Source: Bactericera cockerelli (lineage: Eukaryota; Arthropoda; Insecta; Hemiptera; Triozidae). From it: a stretch of 64,000 nucleotides of DNA. The notes under the pieces are model-generated. The model was not told the origin of the DNA and ran no database searches. It saw nothing but the letters and a program-made list of their open reading frames with translations. The position numbers were made by a program, and so were the translations under genes. Location: assembly GCA_024516035.1 (NCBI GenBank), contig CM044957.1:5643314-5707313 (forward strand). Reading direction: 5' to 3'. Shown piece by piece: positions 12,701 to 20,777 of the stretch; positions within the stretch are counted from its first letter, which is position 1, and each line of letters begins with the position of its first letter.

Positions 12701-14972
12701 GACCACTGTCTACTAAAGTGTTGGCTGGATTAGTTTTGTTTCTCAGGGACATATGAGACTTATTTTCAGTAGGCATGCTGTTCAATTTAGTTAACCTATT
12801 GCTTGACTTACTATCTGCTTTAGGTTTGGGCACAACAAGACTAGAGTCTTTAGAATTTCTCTCACTAAGAACATGAGATTTATTATTGGGAACTTTCTTT
12901 TTATTCTCTTTACTTTTGTTCACATTTGGAACAGTTTTTTTGGTTGGTATTTCACTATCAATTAAAGCTTTTTTGGGAGGTGGCTGCTCACACGATTCAG
13001 ATCGTGTGAGGGGTTTTCGTCTTTTTATTCCCTCTTTCTTTGTTTTAATGTTGATCGGTGGGATTGATGTCTCTTTTGATGAGATTTTTTTGTTGATAGT
13101 GCGGTCTTTGACAAGGCAAGTTGTATTGTTTTCAGAAGAAGAATTAATATCACAGAATGGTTTTGTGTCAATTGATGGAAGTGTCCTTCTTCTACTTCTA
13201 TCATAAACCAATTTAAAAAAGTAATTAGCTTCATCAATATCAGTGGTGTAGAAGTCCAATCCAATGCCTGGGGAAAATGAAAACAGACAATTACAATGTA
13301 TACTCTTTATCTTTAAGCCAGCCTCGTGGCGTAATGGTTGTAACTGGTGTGACTACTGCCCGTAGTCCAGAGATCCCGAGTTTGATTCCCGGTTGGGACA
13401 GATTTTTTGAAGAAAATTCTGTTCCCTCCAAACACGTGAGGCTGGCATTTCCGGCCCTACCCAGGCTGAATGAGATTAATATGAGTAGCTGGTACGATTC
13501 CCAGCGACTGGAGGGTAAACCCCCGTCCTGACTATCTATCTCAAATCAGGACGTTAAAACCAAATAGAATCAACTGGTCACAATAGATCTAATAAGGTCG
13601 CAGTGTCAATTGAAAGGGTTTCACTGAAAACCCTGCAACCAAGTCAAATCATAATGATAATAGTAATCTTTCTGTATGTCATGTGAAACATCGTTTTTAA
13701 TATTTTAACAGATTGGTGGCACCATGTGTAGGTACTGTCATCAAGATCATTTTTTTTTTTTTTTATGTACCTCTATAAATAAAATTCCTACTTACTGATA
13801 TGTGGTATGCACAATCATATTATGTATATCAAGAGAGTTTTTTACTATGAGAACTCTTTGCTGACACCTGTTTGTATTAAATACAAAAAAATCTCAATCT
13901 CACTTACTTAATTTATCAATTTTATAAGTTACATAATACAAATATGTAAAAGTTCGAGATACTCTACAATGCCCTATAATTAAAAAAAAGAGAAGGAATA
14001 AGCCTTGGAAATAAAAGAACTGATGATTTTTCTTACTTAGGACATCATTGACTTTCAATGGATACCATTGATTTTCTATAATCTGCTCTCCATTTATATA
14101 GGTTCCATTGTTGGAATTCAGATCTTTCACTTCAACCACACCACCTCCTCGATGCACAAGCAAGGCGTGTCTACGACTTGCAATATTGGATATGAGTGTA
14201 ATGTGGGTATTTTTGTCTTGACTTCTATTCATACACATCTACAGGAAAAATAAGAATGTCAGGAGAAAAATTAATTCAATTAATTGTTTTTTTTCTTATT
14301 TACATGAGAATTTTATATTTTAACAATTTAACAGCATGTCATGATAGTATCACAATGGGACACTAAAGCAAATAAGAAAGAAAGTCACAAGAATGTTGTC
14401 ACAATTACTGAAACCAGTATTCCATATAAATTCAACAAGTTTGATATCCAATATGTAACACATTATATATTCATAATAGGAGACTAGGATTTAATGTCAT
14501 CTGGACTAATTCATAGCCACAAGATTAAAAGCTTGAAAAAAAAAGCTTTGAGTTATTGGTTTTGGTTCCAAGGTTGAACTATAGAATTGAGAATATGTTT
14601 TTTTGGTAATATTTACACATTTAAATTTATTTGCTGACATTTACAATACAGAGAAAAAAATTGCGAAGTGATTTTTTTTGTTTGTTGGTATTTTATAAAT
14701 AAAAAATACGGGCTCATGTGACTTCAGTAGCTTAATTGTTGAGGCAGAAGACCTGTGCCCTCATTTCCTTCCCCATAATGAGGACAGTTTACCAGCTAGT
14801 GAAGTCTACAAGTATTTGTTGAAATCAGTCAAAATTATGTGGCAGGGCAGCACAGAAAGATTGAGCTACTTACTTCTAACCCTGGGATTAACTTTATCTC
14901 TAACTTGGGTTTATACTCCTCCGTCTTATCTCCATCATAATATTTCAGCCTGGTAAGCTTGAAGAATACCAT
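3552..14972 (-). CDS. FHA-domain Sen1/senataxin-like SF1 helicase, eight exons, 3' end missing
   Basis: Join on the minus strand: 14972-14874, 14238-14037, 13267-10452, 9733-9502, 7054-6747, 5758-5529, 4310-4125, 3779-3552. Every border is GT..AG and every phase agrees, giving about 1,433 codons with no stop. Order: FHA domain (residues about 1-105), a long low-complexity Ser/Lys/Asp/Glu linker (to about 850), a Sen1-type region with an EEFYHTIEPLIYYQTW motif, a Q-like motif (CTLKQKQAV), Walker A (ALAGSGKT), a motif Ia-like stretch (SHPGSLDEV), ADIVCCTL, an altered motif II (CIIEDAN) and VLVGDS. Sen1/senataxin helicases unwind RNA:DNA hybrids in the nucleus and act in termination and R-loop removal; FHA domains bind phosphothreonine. 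The function here is inferred from family. The reading frame is still open at 3552 (phase 2), so the rest of RecA2 should lie further left or outside the window. Several catalytic motifs are degenerate, so activity is uncertain. Confidence 0.8.
3808..3895 (-). mobile_element. SINE-D tail fragment
   Basis: ACCACTAGGCAACGTTTATGC, ACGTTTTCTACCACCTAACC and TCAGAGTTTTATTATTAGGT match the reverse tail of SINE-D. It lies about 30 nt upstream of the acceptor of helicase exon 8. Confidence 0.65.
3970..4117 (-). repeat. Repeat family R copy next to a splice donor
   Basis: ATTAAACCCTCAAGCTAGCC, TCTGTTCTCTGTCTATAGTC and AACGTCCCCCAGCCAGAC. The element edge is about 6 nt past the donor of helicase exon 7 (4123-4124). 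Confidence 0.6.
4125..4310 (-). CDS. Helicase gene, exon 7 (altered motif II and motif III)
   Basis: Encodes NKQRKSTVCIIEDAN, then a leucine-rich helix, KLVLVGDSTVDAILPF and LYERKLHMNLF. CIIEDAN occupies the Walker B/motif II position (normally a D-E-A-x core) and VLVGDSTVDAILP the motif III position (normally V-G-D-x-x-Q-L-P). Phase 2 to phase 2. The acceptor and the 5' half of this exon are repeated three times upstream in a 147-bp tandem array. Confidence 0.85.
4217..4764. repeat. 147-bp tandem array containing half of helicase exon 7 and its acceptor
   Basis: Starts at 4217, 4364, 4511 and 4658, nearly identical. Only the first unit (plus-strand order) joins the complete exon. The others carry the acceptor and the codons to LHID, then run into ACG ATG TAG. 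Confidence 0.95.
4866..4920 (+). mobile_element. SINE-C-like head fragment
   Basis: GTTCAATCGATAAGGCGGCG and GGTTCGAGTCCC resemble the SINE-C head on the plus strand; the following sequence (to about 5000) is only partly similar. Confidence 0.5.
5105..5540. repeat. About 170-bp tandem array containing the 3' part of helicase exon 6 and its donor
   Basis: GAACTCACAAGTTGATG occurs at 5180, 5352 and 5521 (steps 172 and 169). Units include the codons from KTQKLQL to NYIN and the GTGAG donor. A partial unit extends left to about 5105. Confidence 0.93.
5529..5758 (-). CDS. Helicase gene, exon 6 (RecA1, ADIVCCTL motif)
   Basis: Encodes EIVHQMQSEPSATSPYF to ESCNYINL, including GADIVCCTLKELC, the counterpart of the ADVIFTTL segment in Sen1 helicases. 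It starts in phase 0 after CCACAG and ends in phase 2 at GTGAG. The 3' part of this exon and its donor are repeated twice more downstream (see the 170-bp array), so decoy donors follow it. Confidence 0.85.
5795..5996 (+). mobile_element. SINE-B, tRNA-derived
   Basis: Begins TCCCGGTAGCTCAGTGGTAA (box A), then GGTCGCGGGTGCAAAACCC (box B region) and AGCCGGGACA. It ends AAATAAGGCGATATTATTAT. The head is clearly tRNA-like, but the unit is not a functional tRNA gene. Confidence 0.8.
6085..6250 (+). mobile_element. SINE-D copy, truncated head
   Basis: TCCGTTGGTTCGAATCCCAC, TTGTGACCACAAAATAATAA, GAGCATTAACCTCGCCTGGT, TACTAAAGAGTGTT. Confidence 0.75.
6565..6742 (-). mobile_element. LINE 3' tail, gene orientation, 7 nt from a splice donor
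   Basis: On the minus strand: GTTGGGTGGAAGAGATTGCC, AGGCAATAACCCCGCCCTTT, AGTTAGGACATA, then AT-rich DNA ending in AATAAAG. The same 3' end recurs at 61598-61660, 15960-16125 and, as a short fragment, 2668-2720. I read it as a 5'-truncated non-LTR retrotransposon. Its AATAAA points in the sense of the helicase gene. Confidence 0.65.
6747..7054 (-). CDS. Helicase gene, exon 5 (end of Walker A, motif Ia region)
   Basis: Starts by completing GKT of Walker A, then VAIVKAIENLLLY, RVLILGSHPGSLDEVSALL (at the place of CAPSNAAVDE in canonical Sen1 helicases) and a charged helix-rich insertion (SQGQKKRLKFLRLDD, ELKRFKKEALEKP). 308 nt, ends in phase 0 at CAG|GTAACT. A LINE 3' fragment begins about 7 nt past this donor. 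Confidence 0.85.
7089..7401 (-). mobile_element. SINE-A copy
   Basis: Full-length reverse copy, head at 7401 (GCCAGCCTCCGTGGCGTAAT), tail at 7089. It sits about 35 nt upstream of the acceptor of helicase exon 5. Confidence 0.85.
7605..7980. repeat. 188-bp tandem duplication
   Basis: TGTTACATTACATTAATTCT begins at 7611 and 7799. The units share the segment to ATTTTTGCTTTTTAGTAAC with few changes. No coding content. Confidence 0.9.
8185..8250 (-). mobile_element. SINE-D head fragment
   Basis: GCATAAGGTGAGATTCGAAC, CAACGGATCCCTACGC, TACCAGAGTAGG in reverse, immediately before a family-R copy. Confidence 0.6.
8240..8450 (+). repeat. Repeat family R copy
   Basis: Family R has four copies in the window: about 3970-4117 (-), 8240-8450 (+), 37480-37680 (-) and 59030-59215 (+). 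Marks are CTATAAACAGAGAACAGACT, GCCAGGCTAGCTTGCAG, AAGGGTTTAATGGC and GGACGAGCCAACTTT. The class is unknown; no tRNA or 5S head was seen. Confidence 0.65.
8487..9216. repeat. 31-bp minisatellite made from the SINE-D head (box A)
   Basis: About 23-24 units. On the minus strand the unit reads GCACTGGTGGTCTAGTGGTT then AAGACATTCAT. Its first 22 nt match the SINE-D head (GCACTGGTAGTCAAGTGGTT). It contains a Pol III box-A-like TGGTCTAGTGG. Sub-variants CTAGACC, CTCGACC and CTTGACC occur in blocks, which shows expansion by unequal exchange. Confidence 0.92.
9230..9492 (+). mobile_element. 5S-rRNA-derived SINE with 12-bp target duplication
   Basis: The first 120 nt resemble animal 5S rRNA (GTTGAATACACCGG, ACCGAAGTTAAGC, ACTTGGATGGGTGACC and closing arms GCCAGCGTC/GACGCTGGC), keeping the internal Pol III control region. 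A body with a domain shared with SINE-A follows (CAGGCTGGGTGAGGT ... GGAGGGTAAAACCCCC), then an A tail. The 12-bp duplication AATAACTTTACC lies at 9218-9229 and 9491-9502. The second copy contains the splice donor of helicase exon 4. Confidence 0.9.
9502..9733 (-). CDS. Helicase gene, exon 4 (Q-like motif and first part of Walker A)
   Basis: Encodes VDISHYKRLL to LVDALAGSG. It includes the QKQAV stretch typical of SF1B helicases, and Walker A is split by the intron after its GSG (phase 1). The exon is GC-rich against AT-rich introns. Its donor (CAG|GTAAAG) lies inside the 12-bp target duplication of a 5S-derived SINE, so a second copy of the same donor sequence sits about 270 bp into the intron. 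Confidence 0.85.
9865..10050 (-). mobile_element. SINE-E, tRNA-derived
   Basis: On the minus strand: TCACCGTGGCCGAGTGAGTT (box A), AGCGCGCTAGGCATTGCACG, CCTGGGTTCGATCCTCGGCG (box B). A decayed second copy lies at 32890-32990 (GAGGATCAAACCCATGTCAC). Confidence 0.75.
10082..10155 (-). mobile_element. SINE-C fragment
   Basis: ACAACTACTCAAACTCGC and GGGACTTGAACCATCGACGT in reverse. Confidence 0.6.
10452..13267 (-). CDS. Helicase gene, giant exon 3 (disordered linker and start of helicase region)
   Basis: A single 2,816-nt exon of 938 codons. Most of it is a hydrophilic, S/K/D/E-rich, probably disordered linker with basic patches (KRRKPL, KKPKF) that could serve as nuclear localisation signals. 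Two related blocks of about 45 residues occur in it: DPEPYSTQELYSILDSQ and DPELYSTQELHSILDSQ, each followed by a KTEP motif. The last 150 residues are ordered and match the Sen1/senataxin pre-helicase region (FYHTIEPLIYYQTWKEM, then a cysteine/aromatic-rich segment). Donor CAAG|GTATTA, phase 0. Plus-strand open frames across this exon are antisense shadows. Confidence 0.85.
13318..13640 (+). mobile_element. SINE-A, full-length tRNA-derived copy
   Basis: Head with a box-A-like TGGCGTAATGG and a box-B-like GAGTTTGATTCCC, then the domain shared with the 5S SINE (GGCCCTACCCAGGCTGAATG ... GAGGGTAAACCCCCG), then a tail CACTGAAAACCCTGCAACC. It lies in the intron before helicase exon 3. Confidence 0.85.
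14037..14238 (-). CDS. Helicase gene, exon 2 (FHA core)
   Basis: Carries both FHA signatures: ASRRHALLV (the S-R-x-H phosphopeptide loop) and DLNSNNGTYINGEQI (N-G-T-x-I-N-G). It starts in phase 0 after TGTAG and ends in phase 1 at GTAAG. The fold is completed by the first codons of the next exon (NDV-LS-IGLD). The conserved Arg, Ser, His and Asn of the binding loops are all present, so phosphothreonine binding looks intact. Confidence 0.85.
14874..14972 (-). CDS. Helicase gene, first coding exon (start of FHA domain)
   Basis: Encodes 33 residues beginning MVFFKLTRLKYYDGD and ending GLE, phase 0 at its donor (GTAAG). The start ATG at 14972 has a strong context (AAAATGG) and lies only 3 nt inside a possible acceptor (TTTCAG, 14976-14981), so the exon probably begins at 14975 and the 5' UTR lies in an upstream exon. 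The residues form the first strands of the FHA fold completed by the next exon. A pogo-like MITE begins 13 nt beyond this acceptor. Confidence 0.75.
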
Positions 14973-14988
14973 TTTCTGAAACAAATTA

Positions 14989-15537
14989 CAGTAGAAATCG
15001 TTTATAACGAACTTCAAGGGACCGGAAAGATTTGTTCCTTATAGCCGATGTTCACTATAACCGATATATCGCCTATAAGGAACAAGTTCACTATATCCGA
15101 TATGTATCGCTTGTAGAGAACAATGTACGTTATAAGGGAACTTCGTAAGACATGAAAAATGTACAATTATGTATGAATGTAGGTACAATCATAATCCACT
15201 AATTCAAAATCTGAAACAATACTAACTTTGAGGTGCTAATAAAATGATCTAAATTAGACAGGTCACTCATCTACTCCTTGACAAAGACCTGCATAACTAA
15301 ACATGGTTTCTGTTTTACTCACACAGCATCAAAATGAATTTTGTACGTTATAACCGATAGAAAGTAGCCACGGGAATTGAAAATTTGTTCACTAAAGCCG
15401 ATATTGTTCCTAATAGCCGATGTTTGTTATAAACGATACCAATGTTAATTTTCCATAAGACTCCAAGGGACCGGAGATTTTGTTTGCTATAGCCGATTGT
15501 TCGTTATAAACGGTGTCGTTATAAACGATTTCTACTG
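14989..15537. mobile_element. Pogo/Tigger-like MITE next to the helicase start
   Basis: Terminal repeats CAGTAGAAATCGTTTATAAC at both ends, TA target duplications at 14987-14988 and 15538-15539. Internal repeats such as GGGACCGGA, TATAGCCGAT and TTCGTTATAAACG occur. The left end stops 13 nt before the acceptor of the first coding exon. Confidence 0.88.
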
Positions 15538-15959
15538 TATTTGCATGTTCTTATTAGTTTCATTTTTTCAATATATAGACTTGGACAGTAAAACATAAAC
15601 CAGCCCAAGTACAAGAATATTTAAAGGTTTAACTCAATTTAGGTTTTGAACCATTATTAAAGACCTAGGGTGGTTTAGTGACAGAGAACCCACATTAACC
15701 TCACCAAGCCTGGGTTGGGCCAGGAGTAGCCAGCATCACAACAAGTGTTCAAATTTGAATTGTAAATCTTAACCTTTCTGGGTATTACTTAACTCCAGTG
15801 ACAGTAAAGAACTGATGTTATCAATGTGCTACTGACACTTTTTCCAAGGGTTTAATGGATGTGGACATAACACAATCAATGACCGTTGAAACATCTAATA
15901 GTAGCCAACACCAGTATAATAACAATAGCAATGTGATTATCACTGCTATTTAAATTGTT

Positions 15960-16125
15960 GGGTTGAAGAGATTGCCATAGGCAATAATCCTGTCTTTTAG
16001 GACATATGTGTGTACAAATTCATCTATTTTTTTATTTTTTATTTTCATTGTTACCATTTTTTTATTTTCTTTGTAATTGTTATTTGTACTGTATGTATGT
16101 CTAATAAAGCATTTAATAATAATAA
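15960..16125 (+). mobile_element. LINE 3' tail
   Basis: GTTGGGTTGAAGAGATTGCC, ATAGGCAATAATCCTG, AGGACATATG, ending TAATAAAGCATTTAATAATA. The poly(A) signal is followed by an AAT microsatellite. Confidence 0.65.
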
Positions 16126-16554
16126 TTGTTTAGTCTTTTGCGTATGTATTAACAAATAAGCTATCACCACAATTTAGCCTGAGAAATTGATTGGGTAGCA
16201 ATAAATTATTGAATAGGTAACAATGTTGCAAATTCCCTATCAATTTATACAATCAGTTTTGTATAGCAGTTTTGTAATTGCATTAGAGTACAAATATTGT
16301 TCACTTATGTTAAGAGCTTCATAATTAATCCATTTATGAATGCAAGCAAAGCAAATGGATGCAAAAAAGTTAATGGATAAAATTTTATTGGAAATTTAAT
16401 GGGAAAATGTACCTACAGTTTAAACAGCAACCTTGATAATACCATTTAGCCACAAAAAGAGGAAAATTATACCTTATTCATAGTATATTTATCAGACTAT
16501 TTCACCAGAAAAAAATTGTTTAAAAAACACTTTAATGTCCATTTTTAGGTAATT

Positions 16555-16735
16555 TCTTGGTTCTGGGACTTGGATGGGTGACCAATCAAATTCAATCCCT
16601 CAAGGTGCTGGCTATTTCCGGTTCAACCTATTCTGGGTGAGGTTAATTTGGGAAGCTGGTTGGCAAGTTGCTATTAGATAGAGGGTAAAACCCACACTTG
16701 GCAGTTGAAATGGTTAAACCCCTAAATACGACTAA
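16555..16735 (+). mobile_element. 5S-derived SINE, decayed and 5'-truncated
   Basis: Begins inside the 5S part (GGGACTTGGATGGGTGACCA) and continues into the shared body (CTGGGTGAGGTTAAT, GAGGGTAAAACCCAC), ending in AAACCCCTAAAT. Confidence 0.7.
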
Positions 16736-17505
16736 CATCTGTTACTATAGAAATTATTGTAATTTAGAAGTGTTCGTAAATTTTAAATTGCATGCACTGA
16801 TCATATTACAGCTAGAGTGTCTCCTGTTAACAGGAACCTAACTCATTTACTTTATTATTTTCAAAGGTACATTCGATTCTGTCTTATTCCTATATTGGGT
16901 TTGAAAAAAATACATGAAGAGGAACTTACATTATTATTTTTTCCGAAAATTCTGAAATACTTCCCTTTGATACTTGTATTTAAAAATTGTATTAGTTTGA
17001 CTATCTTCTGATAATCTGGTGCTTGGTTTTATAGACTCACAGTTAAAATATTTAATTAATTTATCATTAACTTTTTAACAGAAAATTGGCAAATTTCTTT
17101 TTTTTTTTTGAACAATATCTTCATAGTTTTCATTTTCATTTTTTGCCGCTACAAATTTTGTTTTTGTTTAAAAAATCGTTATCAGATGTTTAAATTACAG
17201 CGTTGCCAGACGAAAAAGAACAATCAAACTTCCGTACTATACGGATCAAAATATTACCGTACGATATTACCTTGGTGGACCTTCTTTTTAAGAAAGGATT
17301 TACTTTTCAATAATATTATTCTTCCAGAAATTGACACTATCTTAAATTTTGGTAACTTTGGTAAACCTGCTGGAGACACCAAATTGTAGTCCTTGGTGAT
17401 CTCGTACGATATTCCCGTTATAACACCTGCCTAAGCGACGCCGACGTGACGGCATAATAATAATAATATTTAAGACACTTATGCATAGGTTTTTTTCTTT
17501 TTTGT

Positions 17506-17695
17506 AATAACAATAATAATATCGCCTTATTTATACTGCCCCAGTAGGAATAATGAGTCCCATTATTTCAGCAGTAAGCTTTAGACGATTTATTTAATAT
17601 GTGATTAAAATCAAAATGGAAGAATAACTCGTCAAGTCATGGGCAGGTTTCAAACCTTGACCATTGAGCTGCCGGGACCGACAAGACACGGCTTG
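17506..17695 (-). mobile_element. SINE-B copy
   Basis: Reverse copy: tail ATATCGCCTTATTTATACTG, internal CAGCAGTAAGC, head GAGCTGCCGGGACCG. Confidence 0.7.
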
Positions 17696-17789
17696 TGATG
17701 CCAGATTATTAGGACTAAAACGTCACATTCATTATTCCAGCAGTTATTTTCGTGCCATTCTTATATGTATAGTCAACGTCATAAATGAA

Positions 17790-17875
17790 GTAAAATTCAT
17801 GCATTGGGCGGGATTCGAACCAACGGATCCCTAACACACCACTTGGATTACCAGAGTAGCGCCACACTCGAACAG
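17790..17875 (-). mobile_element. SINE-D head fragment
   Basis: GCATTGGGCGGGATTCGAAC, CAACGGATCCCTAAC, TACCAGAGTAGCGCC in reverse. Confidence 0.65.
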
Positions 17876-18004
17876 AATAGCTAGCTCAACCAGGTAGATG
17901 ACTTCCAAAAGTCCAAGAAAGAGATGAAAATTGGCACCCTCTAATAATTAAAAATCATCTAGATTCGAGCTATAGCGCTAGATGATTTTTTGGTTAGCAG
18001 GTTG

Positions 18005-18195
18005 AGCCTTCCAACCTCTATTTGCTTGGGGAAGCACGACACCTATCCCAGCCTTGGTTGGGTAGGAAATGACAACCTAGCATAACATTACGTGAGTATC
18101 TTGACGGGTAACAGATTTTTTTGCTGGAAAAGATTTTCCACGGAGATTTGAACTCATGACCTATGGACAATAGTAGTCACAACGTCTGCACATCA
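18005..18195 (-). mobile_element. Decayed SINE-A-like element
   Basis: CCCAGCCTTGGTTGGGTAGG, GATTTGAACTCATGACCT and GTAGTCACAACGTCTGC match the order of a reverse SINE-A with many changes. Confidence 0.5.
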
Positions 18196-18554
18196 GTGGT
18201 TGACAAAACCGTCTGACACTTCTGTCCCTAGGAAAAGTTATAAAATAAGTAATTGTAATGAAACTCGAACACTTTGATTGTTTAATATCGCAAGTTCATT
18301 TATTATTAATTAAATATGATTAATAAAATGAATATAATATGATATCTTCTCGTTCATTTCAATTTTATAATATTTACTAAATTACCACCTACACAATGTT
18401 TGGGTGATTTGGGACTAAAATTGTTCATCCTGCCTAACTATCTACTTAAACCTAATAATCAAACTGTAGGAAGTACAAATACAGACTGTTGAACTATGAC
18501 ATTGACATCGCAAGCACTTTTCTTTTTTCTGATGACCTTGAACGTCACTTTAGC

Positions 18555-18680
18555 TTTATTCCTCAGTTCTGACGTCATAGTCCGGCAGTCCATTGGTTTG
18601 TAAGTAGCGTTTTAGTGAAAGATGAGTCGTGAGAGTGAAATGAAAGGGATAATGAGATTTCTGTTGGGAAACTCCGGTGG
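18555..18680 (+). promoter_or_regulatory. Candidate bidirectional promoter with a possible first coding exon
   Basis: A perfect CRE (TGACGTCA, 18570-18577) is followed by ATTGG (inverted CCAAT) near 18592. Then comes an ATG at 18622 opening MSRESEMKGIMRFLLGNS, which runs into possible donors at 18677 (GTGGGT) or 18681 (GTAGGT). The CCAAT box points towards the minus strand, where the helicase gene needs a 5' UTR exon, so the site could serve both directions. No downstream plus-strand exon was established. No TATA box was assigned. Confidence 0.3.
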
Positions 18681-18875
18681 GTAGGTAACTAATGAAATTA
18701 TTTCAACAGTATTAGGTACTTATTACCTATCAGAAATTTAAATAGTTTAGAGAGCTAACTCAGCTATCACAATCAATCTACAACTTATAAATCAGTTTTC
18801 AATTTGGCAATTCAGACAGATGATCTTTATTCCAGGTTCTTCTTTGTAACTTTTAGATTTGTGACACGACGAGCC

Positions 18876-19028
18876 CAGTGCCCTATTACAGAAAGCACTC
18901 TCAAAATCCCCAAATCTCCCTTACAACCGTCACATTTCACTCAAATAAACCAATCCGAGTGTGTTTAGCAGTTGTAAGGGAGATTTGGGGAATATGAGAG
19001 TGAGAAAGCTTGCTGTAACGAGGCCCTG
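18876..19028. mobile_element. Foldback MITE
   Basis: Long inverted arms (AATCCCCAAATCTCCCTTAC with GTAAGGGAGATTTGGGGAAT; ends CAGTGCCCTATTACAG and CTGTAACGAGGCCCTG). No clean target duplication was found, so it is old or its ends are off by a few bases. Confidence 0.75.
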
Positions 19029-19814
19029 TTCATCACAACAGATACGAGGTGGTTAAAGCACTGGTACATCAATATCACCAGTGGCTTCTCCATTGGCAAC
19101 CAGTTGTCGAGAGCGATTTACATCTAGTTGCGTATCGTCACTCATGGAGTAAACTAATCAAAAACTTAATTGGTCATTAGCCATTAATTGATTGTGTATC
19201 AATTTGACCATTAATTTCCTGGTTAAACTAGTGACTTCAACTGGGGGAGAGTAGCGGTGCAGTCGATTTAATACTCTTTAGCGAACAGAGTTTTTAAAAA
19301 ATTGGATCATATTCCAATCGCTAATTTCACATCAATAAAAAATTCAGATTTTCAAATTATATTGCACAGATTGTGCTTACCCACATCAAATAAAATTCAA
19401 CAGTTTTTACGATGTAGCTATTAAATTTATATAAAAGTCAAGAATCACCCACAAATTACATCATGCTAACACAAAAGACATTGAAGTTGAAATTGATTCG
19501 ATCAATAATATTATTTGCAAAGGGTTTGAAAATAGTAAATAGAAAACATACTTCTTAATGTGACTGTAGGGATATTTGTATATGTATAAAAAAAATCTCT
19601 CACTACCTTAATGATTGATTCTAAGCAAAAATTTACAGCCAATGAAACCGAAATCTTCATCTGTGCTTTTCAGATACCCTGTGAGTTAATATTTTTTTGT
19701 AAATGTTATACATACTAGATTTGTATAAATATATCGTCATACATCCTTGGGAAATACTTTTGTGGAAATGATATTAGATACGAAAATATTTCACGAAATA
19801 CTTTCGTCATATTC

Positions 19815-19866
19815 ACAGTACAATGATATAAAGATGTAAAAAAACATCTTTATAACATTGTACTGT
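19815..19866. repeat. Isolated 23-bp hairpin with A6 loop
   Basis: ACAGTACAATGATATAAAGA and the rest of the arm pair with ACATCTTTATAACATTGTAC and the rest, one mismatch in 23, loop AAAAAA at 19838-19843. It may be a tiny MITE; the stem is short for a microRNA precursor. Confidence 0.6.
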
Positions 19867-20496
19867 TACAATGGCAAACATCGAAGGGATGTCAGTTAGT
19901 AAAAATATATTTTACTTTATAATTATAATAAAACAATTGAATATGTATGAGTACCGTTCTTAAGGTACGTTGGGTATTAACTTTCAACACATTTAAAGTA
20001 CATTTGTTGGTTCAATCGGGCATAGATTTTCAACAGTATAGTAAAAAGCTCTACCAGCCAATATTGCTTCCTAACAAAGAAATTACGACTCCTTTAACTA
20101 AATAAATGAACTACGGTTTAAATCAATTTTACAACTAAATGGTCTAAGCTAGAAAACAAAATTCTACGGAAGGAAATTTAGCAGCAGAGAAATACATAAG
20201 TAATCCTCCTTGAGAGAAAAGTCGTAGATGAACGAATACCTGCTTTCATTATTTGAAAATAAAAGTAGGATAAAGTTTAGTAGTAACAGTTTAATAATTT
20301 TAAAGACTTAATGTAAGTAAATCAATGATCTATAGTAAAGTTAGTTGTAAATAAAGTAATTAAGTGCTAAGTTTATTTAAAAATTAAGTAAGAATAGTGG
20401 AAAGTCTTAACTCAACAAAAGGTTTATTAGATGTTAGAAGAAAATGCCTTGTCTTATAAGATAAATGTGCCCTGCCGCAGGTTTAAGGGTTTAGCC

Positions 20497-20777
20497 AAAT
20501 TTTAACCACAAAGATGTAAAACATTGCCAATAAAATAGCACGAACAAAACATATTTAACAGATTGAGAACTCTACTTTGTGGTAGATATTCGTATTATTT
20601 AAATTAGTATTGTTATTTAACGATTTCTTTCGTGACTTGGAATAGTTCCTTTTGTTTGTTGGAGAATCAACAAATGGAACTTACATTTATAAACATGTTC
20701 AGAAAATACGATGTATTTTTTACTTTTTCAGATCATTTTTTTGCTTCAGAAATAGAAAGCTTTGTGGTTAAAATTTG
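20497..20777. mobile_element. Possible MITE with 18-bp inverted repeats
   Basis: CAAATTTTAACCACAAAG at the left and CTTTGTGGTTAAAATTTG at the right are exact complements 280 bp apart. No target duplication was seen. Confidence 0.45.

Noticed and set aside
10737..13206. Several plus-strand open frames of 60-137 residues
   Set aside because: Antisense shadows of the 2.8-kb helicase exon.
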